Positions 35,042 to 45,419 of a stretch of DNA of 64,000 nt are shown one piece after another. The notes beneath the pieces were generated by a model. That model worked only from the letters and a program-made list of their open reading frames with translations, did no database searches and had not been told where the DNA came from. A program made the translations under genes and the position numbers. Position 1 is the stretch's first letter. Each line of letters begins with the position of its first letter. The DNA comes from Anaspis maculata (taxonomy: Eukaryota; Arthropoda; Insecta; Coleoptera; Scraptiidae): the NCBI GenBank assembly GCA_949128115.1, contig OX421963.1:82655602-82719601 (forward strand). Direction: 5' to 3'.

Positions 35042-35433
35042 CTAATGCTTGTTTTTTCGGGCCAAGTCCTTGGTTTGTTTGGCTTCCCTTGCAGCAGTCT
35101 TCTGAAAGAAGAAGAAGAAGAAACAAATAACAAAAGTCACTATTAAAATACTATCTATGTTTAATACTGGTATTGGATAGGTACCAAATTGAATATTATG
35201 AATTTGAGTCCCTCACTACCACTGATAAACACAGAATCTACAACTGCATAAATAAGTAGTATGATCAAAAGAATAAAACATTACCAAAGTTCAAACTTTG
35301 GTATTTATACTTCCAGTAGGTACTTTACTAGGACCGTGAATCATGCTGCTGTCGTCAATTACCTCTTGAATGACTTGAGTGGGTTTTTGAACTCTATAGG
35401 ATAATAATAAATTCTGGAGTTCCTCTTCGGAGC
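35042..35433 (-). CDS. candidate terminal exons of an unrecognised gene (partial)
   Basis: A possible exon at 35433-35363 follows a good acceptor (TTTTGTAG) and reads SEEELQNLLLSYRVQKPTQ. A donor-like GAG/GTAATT would join in phase 0 to an exon at 35101-35042 after TTCTTCTTTCAG, reading KTAAREAKQTKDLARKNKH and a stop. Without that splice, the first exon instead runs to a stop at about 35291. I do not recognise the product and found no confident upstream exon. It could be chance. Confidence 0.25.
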
Positions 35434-35870
35434 CTACAAAATAAAAACAGAGTGGCAGTATAAACTGTGCAACGAAAAATGTATCATAGAACATTGCTGA
35501 ACAAATTCACATCAATAACGGTACTGACGCGGCCACTACAGCGTTATAAATTGAATAATAAATAGATTATTAATTATTATGACCTACCTGATGGTTATTC
35601 TTAATAATACAAAGGCACACAGCGCAGGTAGGGTGGAGCTTCGTTAAACGGGTGATTCACAGGTAGCGTACATACAGGTAAAAATCACTGCACACAACCC
35701 ACGTTTACCATCACGTACATCACTTCAGCGCATACATGAGAACGCATACCTGCAGAGCGCGGTAATTTCAATTTTGACGCACGAAGTGTCACTGTCAATG
35801 GCAACTGTCAATCAATAATCGAAATGTAAACAAACAACAAACATAACCTCCTAATCGTTCAACATTTAAT

Positions 35871-35926
35871 ATGGTCAGAATGAAATGTTACGTGCCGTAT
35901 GGCAGAAAGACGCAGAAAAGATTCAG
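35871..35926 (+). other. possible short first exon
   Basis: ATG at 35871 begins MVRMKCYVPYGRKTQKRFR and meets a CAG/GTATAA donor at 35926/35927. No partner exon was recognised. Confidence 0.15.
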
Positions 35927-36654
35927 GTATAACGAAACACAGCGAGCTGCAAGGCGATCGACGAAACAAGAGTGTTATTTGGTTAGATCTGTCGAAACGT
36001 CAAATCGACGTCAAGCGCTGTCAGCTGAAATTTGCGTGACATTACACACGCACACTGTATTACAGTGTTGTCAACTTGTTGTCGTGATATAGATATGGCA
36101 ACGTCCTACTTTCACAGGTATGCGCAGAAGCCTTTCGGGAAACGTGGACTGGTAAACCAGAGATGGTAAACAACTAAACTTTTAGTTCCCATAGTGCCAT
36201 AGTGGCGTGGTGGCGTCTTATTTGCACTTTCAGACGCAGCACGTATATTGGCGGGTGACCGTACGTGATGGAAAAGGATGGAACACGAACACACGAACTT
36301 GCCAAAGATGCCCGCTTATGCCCGTCAGTCGTCAGTGTGGTCAACTTGGAGATGGCGCAAAAATTGAAAGCGGTTCTGAGAAATAGGCATGAGTAACACT
36401 TTGATGAAATAGCTACTGCTGTTGCATATTATTTCATGCATGTTTTCTTTAGATAGCCCCCACTATTTAAATGAGTATCACCTGTTGAGTGAGTATCATC
36501 ACAATAATAGTAGTAATAATTATAATAATGATATTTGGCGGAATTTCAACATGATGCTTTTGTTCACCCGCATGAATGTCATTGATGGATTTATTCTATA
36601 AAAGTTCAAATTTTCATGAGGAACAACGCATATCGAACAAAACTAAATTGACTT
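35927..36654. other. gene-free stretch
   Basis: No gene or structured repeat is seen; short AAT-rich runs lie near 36505-36530. Confidence 0.35.
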
Positions 36655-36775
36655 TCCTATTATTTTGTCACGAAGGCCGGGAATGTTAGGAAACAAGGAA
36701 ACTCCCTTGCATCCCGGCAAGGGTGTTTCACTAAGAGGGAACAGAAATACTCCCTTGTACCCAAGGGTGTGTCAC
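36655..36775. repeat. CCCTTG..CAAGGG minisatellite, locus 2
   Basis: About two degenerate units (ACTCCCTTGCATCCCGGCAA, then ACTCCCTTGTACCCAAGGG) closely resemble the 42-bp units at 56658 and are in the same orientation. They immediately precede a T-run and a LINE tail. Confidence 0.55.
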
Positions 36776-36779
36776 CTTT

Positions 36780-37158
36780 TTTTTTTTTTTTTTCTTCTTT
36801 TTTCGGGAGGAGAGGAATGCCTTTACGCACACCCCGGCTGGACGACAGCACCGGGGTAGTGTGGGACTCACCGAAGCACTACCCACTAACCTGGAGTTGC
36901 ACCTGTTTATTGGGGGCATGCTGAGGCTTCGTGCCTTTATCATGAACGAATGAGTGTTAATCTCTGCTATTTAGTGTGTCTATATAATTATTGCTTTTTT
37001 TATTACTCTAGATCATTGTTAGTTTATTTTAATACATATTAATTTACTCAGATATTGATTTTTTTGTTAGAATTGTGATTTTTATTTACTGTCGCCATTC
37101 TTGTAATAAGGTTTGCACCTTAGATACAATAAATTTATTTGATTTGATTTGATTTGAC
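36780..37158 (+). mobile_element. 5'-truncated LINE 3' end with (TTTGA)n-type tail
   Basis: A GC-rich segment (CACCCCGGCTGGACGACAGC) is followed by an AT-rich 3' UTR and ends in GATACAATAAATT and four TTTGA units. This structure is typical of 5'-truncated non-LTR insertions. It is not the same family as the R1-clade element at 50924-56640, whose 3' UTR differs. Confidence 0.5.
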
Positions 37159-38360
37159 TACCCACTAAACCTCTCCTCATGCCTGTAGTGCTAGCGGTAC
37201 GCAAAAAAAAGTGGCATTTGATGATACAAGCAAACCACTTTGCATATTTGTTGTCTAGACCCATTAGAAAAATTTGATCCGCAGTTCCTAAAAATTCATC
37301 CCTTAGGACCCGAGATTTGGGGAGGGGGAGGGAATACTATCAAAAAATACCAAACTTTTTCATCCAAACCTGCTGAGGCGTGTTTGGTGTCAAAACTATA
37401 TAACTCAGACCTCCTCGATACAATGGCAATGTCAAAACTCTCGTGCGGTCATCGGAAGTCGAGTTGAGTCGTCATCTTTAAAAATTAGAGCTGAAGGTCA
37501 AAATTACAAAGTAAGCGCTAATTACCCATATGTTGGGTATCGATTCTTATATTTTCGGGGTCGCTGAAGACGTATGAAATAGAACAAAAACGATTGGGTA
37601 CACAATCCGCCCATATGGTCTACCTATGGGCCCAGAAGTCAGGCCACCAAGAAAAATCCTACAAATTTTCGAAAATAGAAGTGAAATAATGATGTGAAAT
37701 AGCTTCAGTCTGTACTTGGTGATGATGCTGTACCAGCTATTTTATGTGAAATTCATGATGTTCACCTGTGAGCTGTCAAAAATCCAAAATGGCGCCCATT
37801 TAAAACACGCAGGGAAATAATTCATCGTGATTTTCTTTAGGGAGCTCCTACGTGTCACTAGTTGAGCACATGTTGTTTATCAGTGAACAACGACTAAGAA
37901 AGTTCCTTACACTATTGGTGGTATCTTGCATCGTTTAAATGATATCCGCCGCGAAACTGTTTCGGAACGGTTTTTGGACAACAGATTGAATACTGGAATA
38001 GGACTAATAGGAGGAAAAACTTTGCATGTAGAATTGAAATAACCGACCTGAACATATTTTGTCTGTTCCATGCAATCATGTCTTATGATGTATTTTGCCT
38101 GATTTGTTATTCCTGGTCTATGCATGGAGGGTCATAAATCCAAAATGTCCACCGCTGTTATTAGTTTAAAAATTTCATACCAACTTTATTGTTGGATTTG
38201 GATAAATAATAAATATCTACCGCACCTGTACATTACTTATATTTTCTGAAGAGTCATATTTTTATGTCTTCAATAATTTGAGAGATATAAACAGATGAAA
38301 CTAGCTAAAGTAAATGTACCTGAAATTTAAATTGAAAAATTACACCTACATGATAAAAAC

Positions 38361-38608
38361 TAATGAGAAAATCTGTCGCTCTGCTACCGTTTTATTCAAT
38401 AATGTTGCACTGTTGTAGAAAACAGGAAGAAATAGAGTGGCGTGAAAAACATCTAATTACAAAAAGTCTTAGAAAATATCAAACTAATGAGAAAATCTGT
38501 CGCTCTGCTACCGTTTTATTCAATAATGTTGCACTGTTGTAGAAAACAGGAAGAAATAGAGTGGCGTGAAAAACATCTAATTACAAATAGTCTTAGAAAA
38601 TATCAAAT
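38361..38608. repeat. 124-bp tandem duplication
   Basis: Two nearly identical units (38361-38484 and 38485-38608), each starting TAATGAGAAAATCTGTCGC, differ at about one base. It is a very recent local duplication. Confidence 0.9.
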
Positions 38609-39056
38609 AAGAAAATAGAAAATATAATGCGTTTGATCCAAAACGCAAAATATCTAAAATACAAAAGGTTACGGTACCTAAGATGCAAATCTACAATGTC
38701 TAATATACAAAAGGTCCAAAATATAAAATCAAACCACCAAAAATAGAAAAAGTCACAAGTTTCCTCCTTCTTTTAAGATCCACTGGATCAGGAATTGCTT
38801 TTGGACTTGAGTTTCCTCCGTTTGTGTCAAGTCCACCAGATAAGGAGCTGCTTTTTGACTTGAGTTTAGTTTTTTTTGTTTAAACTTACTAAGCAAGACT
38901 TAGTCGACGACTCTAAGAATCTAGACATATCTAGAGGGCCTGAAAAGATAGAGGATACCTGAATCATTGAGCAATTTTCATCTGGTGGGTCTGGAAAGAA
39001 GTAGACTAGGCAGAAAATCTCAAAAGAGGCCTAGAAATCACTCCTAGAAGCAAATC

Positions 39057-40065
39057 GTGTAACAATTGATTAACAGGTGGTTCCATAGGTTTTAGACCCC
39101 GCTGAACACGACTAGGGGTGTTATCTTTTCGACATTTCACCCCTTGTCCCTTAAATCCAAGATGGCGGAAAATTTAGGGTAAAAACAGGGTGCGCGCATC
39201 AAAAGCTTATTTCTGGCCCGATTTTCCTCAAAATTGGTTCTTTTCTTATGTTTTCGGGGTCGTAGAAGATGATGAGGCCAATTTCAAATATCTCTGAGAA
39301 GCCGTTCGGTCTGAAATTAGTGTTGCCTAACTTCCAGGAGCAAATCAGAAACAAATTTACGAATAACTCGAGATAAAATCATGTAACAATCAGTTAACAG
39401 GTGATTAGTTATGGTTTGGACTCTGCTGATCACAACTAGGTATGTTAACAGTTGAAATGTTTACTCCTTATGTCTTAAATTCAAGATGGCGTATAGTCAG
39501 AGAAGAGTGGCGAGCGCACCAAAAAGGCATTTCTAGCTCGATATTCCGCAAAATTCTTCCTTTTTGAATGTTTTTGAGGGTGTAGAAGATGATTAGAATA
39601 ATTTCGAAGACCTGTGGGCGGTCATTTGTCCTAGAATTAGTGTTGCCTAAGTTTCAGGCGCAAATCAGAGTGAAAACTTAGAGATTAACGATAATTAGAA
39701 TGTTGGTACATTTTTGTATCAAAGCATAGAATATAATTATGTAGGTACCCAATTATGTATTATCACACATGCAATGGACAAAGGCAAATGTAAGAAATGT
39801 CAAGCGTAAAAAGTAAAAAAAATCTAATTTTCTTCATAAAATAGCAATCATGGGTATGCAGGTACAATGTGGATGGAAAAAAGTCTCTCTCTACTTTCTG
39901 CTTCAAATAAAATCACGTAACAATCAGTTACCAGGCAGTTACTTATGTTCTGGACTCTGCTGATCAATGCTAGGTCTGTATTAGTTGAAAATTTCACTTC
40001 TTGTGCCTCACATTCAAGATGGCGTAGGTACTTATAGTTAGCGAAGAGTAATGAACGTACAAAAA
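39057..40065. repeat. three diverged tandem units
   Basis: Units starting near 39057, 39375 and 39914 share GTAACAATCAGTTA, GGACTCTGCTGATCA and ATTCAAGATGGCG in the same order. Spacing is unequal (about 315 and 540 bases), so indels separate them. Confidence 0.6.
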
Positions 40066-41521
40066 ACACATTGATTTTTCTGAATCACACTTGTTTGATT
40101 TTTTCAAAATTCTGCTTTCGGAGTTGTAGAAGGATAGGAGCCCAATTTCGAAGACATCTGAGTGACCATTCCGACTTATTATGTGTGTTGTCCAACTTTA
40201 AAGGGAATCAAATTATGCAACAACAGTAAAATCTTTCGAATTTTAGCTCTTATGTATTAATGTCGATTTTTGTACTTTGGATCTTTTGTACAGGGTGTTC
40301 ACGATAAAATTCACCCCCCTCAAGTTGATTCCCCTTCAAGATATTTCGAAGAACTCAAAACTTTTTCTCCACGATTTTTCCCAGGGACCTTAAATCGATC
40401 CTCTAAAAGTTTCTAATTGGTACCGTATACAGGGTGTGATATGTAACTTTTTTATTTTAAATGCAACACCCTATATTTTATTCCGTTATTTGATTAAGCC
40501 TTTTTTTCTGATTACAAATACATATGACACTCATGATTTATTTTGACAAGTAAGTTTTCGAAAAAATAATAAAATACCCAGGTAGCAAGACCTTGTCATT
40601 TTGACGTCATAAATACAACATTTTATGACGAAGACGTCTTGTGACCAGTTATGTGCGGGATAATGTCGTCTTCATTTGGACAACTTATTGTCAGACTGTA
40701 ACAGACGCCCAGAAGACGTCAATGTAAGACTTCCTAGTAACGACAATAACAAATTTAATTGTCGAATCAAGCAACTTATTAAAATAAGCATTTTTATAAT
40801 TTTTGTAGTTTCTAACAATCTAAAGATTAACTAAGAATTTAGTGATTAAAAAACCCCGGAAAATTAAATTTTTAATTTTTCCGGGAGTATAGGTAGCATT
40901 CTTAGAAATTTCGGGAAAATTCCGAATTGAAAGGAATAAAAAGCAAACGATTGTTTATTATGAGTCATGCGCCATCTAATTGTCACCATCAATTTTTGAG
41001 GCAGGTATTATTATTTTGAAGTTCAAAATGCATTTATCAAAAAAGTTATCAACTTAGTGCTCATATTTTGCCAAGTTCATGGAATTTTCTCGGGACAAAT
41101 TGGCCAGAACTGCCAGGCAATCAGTGCAATCACACTTTTCCCCCAAAATGACATTGAATTCAAATGAAAGAATTTCGCATTAGCATTTAGTCTAATGGGA
41201 AAAGCGGCACTTGTCACTGTAGTTGGCTTTCGCGCCATTCTCGGCCATCTTGATGACGTATGTGATGATGCCCTATTTAAATTCATTTACACACTGCGGT
41301 TGGCAGCAGTTACGTTGGTGACACTTGTTGACATTAAGAAAGAGCGGGATACAGACTATTTGGCGCGCGCAGTGCAGTGGCGCATGTCTGGCATGCACTG
41401 GCTGAGTTCTCTGCTGGCTGATGCTGCATGATTTTTTATGTGTTATTGCCGTTATTGCATACGCTGGTACGTTGCATTTTTTGCGCGCTTTTGTCGAGGT
41501 TTTTGTATTTTTCGAGCATAA

Positions 41522-44500
41522 ATGTATTCTGTGATTGAGTTCAGTGAAACCAATAGCGTTGCTGTTGCTTCAACAAGTTGGCTTACACCACAAAAACAGG
41601 AGGTCTTTTGGCCCCCAGTGAAGGAACAAAAACAGTTCCGAAAACTTCTCTACGAAAATACGGACGTGGAAAGTTCATGGAAATTGTACGGCATTGCACC
41701 ACGCATATTTTATGAAACGGGTGAGTAATTATTTATTATCAATTACAGTATCTACGTCCACTTCACTACTTGATATAACCTCACAAAATATGCGATTTTA
41801 TGTGATTTAATTATCTACCGATTACCTCTACCACTTTCACCCTCGCTTTCACCCCTCGTTTTTCAATATCGGGGAAATCGATTTTGAGGTTGCGATTGAA
41901 TAAGTACCCCCTCAACGTGGGGAAATCGATAATCCCTCGATTATGCAAATTAACCCATACCATTGTTCCCATACTTAGGTTAGAGTTCTCCCGATATTGA
42001 AAAACTGGCCTTAATGGAGGATTATTGATTCTGTAAATCATTTATCGTTTGCAGACTGTCTGGAAAAAGCATATGCCAAAGTAAAGGTGGCCCAAATACA
42101 GTCTGATGTAGAAGCCGAACTACCTTCCGTTGTACATTCAAGCCGAGGCAGGGCTCTCCGCAAAAGAATTCTATCTTCATCAGATGAGGATGAAGGAAAC
42201 CAAGATGAAGGACCTCTTCGCCCACCGCCCGTGAAAAGAGGAAAAACCTCGAAAAAAACTGAAGAAGCAAAAGGTAGAATTTTCTGAATTAATACCTAGT
42301 AATAAGAGATTTTTTGTGTAAAAAGATCACAGTAAAACATTGTTCAACGGTCACAAATTTTGACAGGGACCGCTGCATAATTGGTCATTGTTTGCGTCAG
42401 TCAAAACTCTGAACAAATGGTTGACCAAACAGCATTTCACCAAAAAATCGAGTTCGTTTATACCCATTTCACTGAGCATTTTTGCCAAGCTAGCCCTACA
42501 CCCGTATTTTTTTCTTCTAGCTGACTGATGCAATATCACTGCAAAGATTCAGGAAGCTAATTCAATTTATTTTTTCAATAAAATTTATCCACTTGAACAA
42601 AAGGTATCATATGCTTTTTTTGTATTTTTGACAGATTCAACCAGTCAAGTCACACCAACAACGCCAAGAAATTACAGTTTTTCTTAAACAGCACGTCAAC
42701 CATGCTCGTTTACTGCAGGTAAATAAAAATATACCAAGTAATTAAATTGAAACATAAACTCTGTTCACTTCAAAATCCTTGTTTCTTTCTGAAACAAACT
42801 GTTTCACTTCACCATTGGGCGCATTCATAAGTCACAACAGTTGTGGAGCTGTTACCGATTTGTCTCGTGAACGGTGTGCTACTTTTCCGCTCCGCTCGGA
42901 GCGGACGCCATGTTTTGTAGCGGCTCGGAAGTTCGCTACATTTTGGTAGCATAGTGAGCGATAGGAGTGGGAGGTGGAAGAATGAGAGAAACGTTAAATT
43001 TTGATGTTCGCAAGTGCCATTCTGACATTTTATGGGTTCAAGAGTGTTGTTCGGTGCTGTCTACCTTGCGTGCTGTTTTGAATTTTTGAAAATTATAAGT
43101 TTTTTTCTCAGCTAATGTGAATCGCTCGTTAAATATAGACCATCGAGCTTTAGCACTGGGTGAAATTCTCCAAGACCAGATTATATTTTCGGCTATTCTT
43201 GACGCGGCGCTGGATGTGTCACCGCCAGTCACCGCTACTTCCAACAATGCGTTCGTAAGACGCCAACAGTTCCGAAGGAGCGTAGCGGTAGCTGCTCCCG
43301 TCTTATGAAAGCGGCCATTGTCTACATCAATTACCCTAGATTCATTTGTTTAAAACATAAGTGAACAAAATTAAATAAAAAAGGAATATCAAAAGTGATC
43401 TGAATCAAGTGTCAATGTAAAATTGGAAAAAAATTTAAAGAAAAAAAGAATCAGGATAATACTCCATCATCCAACTTCCGTTTTTTTTTGTTTTTCTTTT
43501 TAAAGGTTCTCTCTCAAGCAACTTCCTCTTAAATACCTCTCTGTCATTTTTGACAGATTCTGCTAGTCAAGTCACACCAACAACGCCAAGAAATTACAGT
43601 TTTTCTGAAACAGCACGTCAACCATGCTCGTTTACTGCAGGTAAATAAAAATATACCAAGTAATTAAATTGAAACATGAACTCTGTTCACTTAAAAATCC
43701 TTGTTTCACTTCACCATTGTCTACATCAATTACCCTAGACTCATTTGTTTAAAACATAAGTGAACAAAATTAAATTAAAAAAAATATATCAAAAGTGATC
43801 TGAATCAAGAGTCATTGTAAAATTGGAAACAATTTATTAAAGGAAAAAAAAAATCAAGATAATACTCTATTGTCTAACTTGTGTTTCTTTTTTGTTTGTT
43901 TTTAAAGGCTCTCTCTCTCAAGCAACTTCCTCTCAAATACCTCTCTCTCAAGTACATTCTCTGACGAGAATTATTCTGAGCATTGAGGAACAGAATAAAA
44001 AAATCATTACTCAAAATGAAAAGATTATTGAGATGATGAAGAAAAAAAACGGATGTCCAACTTTAAATCTGGATGAACATCTGATAGATCTTCCAATTAA
44101 AAGTACTCTTGGCCTACAGAGAATTGAAGAATTTCTTGTTGAACCTGAAAACTTTCAAAACGTGGTAAGTTTAATTTTGAGTAATCGTTGAACAAAAAAT
44201 TTGCGTTGTTATGATCTTGTACTTTTGTCATTAAAAGTTCAAGCTGAACTTGGTTCAGTTGTCATCGAGTCAGTTGTTGCAACAATTATTTCTACAGCAA
44301 CTGAACCAAGCTTCACTAAACCGGACCTCAATCTGATTGTCGTGTCACCTTATCCTTAATCAATGACACAAGATCATAGAAGTGGTTTTCACTTTTTCAG
44401 TATACCTGGTTTTAATAATAAAAAAGTAAAGCCTCTTTCAACCTTTTTTTATGCGTTTCTTAAATTTTCACCCTTGAATGTACAACTTTTCTTGTAACCA

Positions 44501-45419
44501 GGCCTGCTTGTAACTCCGCAAAAATTTTGCAGTCAGACTCACTAAGATGGTTTAAGCATTTTAATACTAGTTTAAGGATTTAAACTGATTTAACCGTAAT
44601 CGCTAAACAGAATCAACCTTTTGTTATCAGGTTGAAGTTAATTTATCACAATTAAACCACCGCTAACCCTATTGTTGAAATAATCAAACCGTATACCAGT
44701 TTAAATAGAAATACAATAAATTTTAGTTGGTACTAGGTTAGCTTAGTGAACCTGGATGTATTGATTTTGTTACAAGCGGGCAAGAATTTTTGTGTTGCAC
44801 TTTATCATAACATAATTGAATCATTTTAGGTGCTTCATTTTTCAAGAATTGGAGGAAAAGACACGCCTAGTGTTACAAATAATTTGATGAGAGAATTGCT
44901 TGATGATTCGTTCGCCAAAAATTATAATTTTTGTGGACAACGATTCGAGAAAAGCAACAAGAAGGCGTTCAACACTTTGCTGTTGAAAAAGGTTGTTGTT
45001 GGTAAGTTCATTGAAATTTATTTCGTTATACATGTTTGTATTATTGATATTATTAAGGTCTGATGTACGACTTAACAATCTGTTAAAACTTATTCATATT
45101 GGCAAGACAATTGGATTTCATAAAAGTCACACATCTAGGCAAGGTCTGATTAAAAATGTTTTGTATTGAAGTCAGTTGGTAAACTGGGGGTTAGTCTTTG
45201 TTGGTGGTGTAGGTTTTTGTGGTAAAGTGTATTTGAGTGTATTACACTTGATTTTGTTTTAAAATTAATATGTACTTATTGTGTTTTTCTTCTTCAGAAT
45301 CTGTCAAGCTGAATGCGCCTTCTGCGTCGCAGACTGACATTGAAAAAGCCATCAAGACCTACCTAAAGCATGCACCTGAAAGGTATGGTAAGAAGAACAA
45401 TCATAATAATGTCGCATAG
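41522..45419 (+). CDS. transposon-borne DUF4806 protein, six exons
   Basis: Exons are 41522-41720, 42055-42273, 43557-43640, 43908-44164, 44830-45001 and 45298-45419 (TAG at 45417); all junctions are GT/AG and phases agree, giving 350 residues. The N-terminal part (VIEFSETNSVAVASTSWL, then WPP) matches the start of many arthropod proteins that end in DUF4806. The middle is polar with a basic stretch (KRGKTSKKT). A short coiled-coil candidate (EEQNKKIITQNEKIIEMM) precedes the C-terminal DUF4806 domain (LPIKSTLGLQRIEEFL, then FSRIGGKD). An alternative exon 3 at 42635-42718 is a mutated duplicate containing a stop. I infer a DNA-binding accessory role like TnpA, because the element has subterminal repeats; this is not shown by the sequence. 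Confidence 0.85.
42600..43907 (+). repeat. tandem duplication of an exon with flanking introns
   Basis: Copy 1 (about 42619-43543, including a 498-bp inserted MITE) and copy 2 (about 43544-43907) share exon 3 and its introns. Exon copies 42635-42718 and 43557-43640 are both 84 bases. Copy 1 has TAA where copy 2 has GAA (TTTTTCTTAAACAG versus TTTTTCTGAAACAG), so only copy 2 keeps the frame open. Both keep their splice sites. Confidence 0.88.
42818..43315. mobile_element. 498-bp MITE inside one copy of the duplicated intron, TSD CATTG
   Basis: The ends GGCGCATTCATAAG and CTTATGAAAGCGGC are inverted copies (12 of 14). CATTG flanks both sides (42813-42817 and 43316-43320). Intron copy 2 (about 43709-43724) reads CACCATTGTCTACATC with no insert, a direct empty site. 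It has no coding capacity that I trust. A 5-bp duplication excludes Tc1/mariner and typical hAT. Confidence 0.85.
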
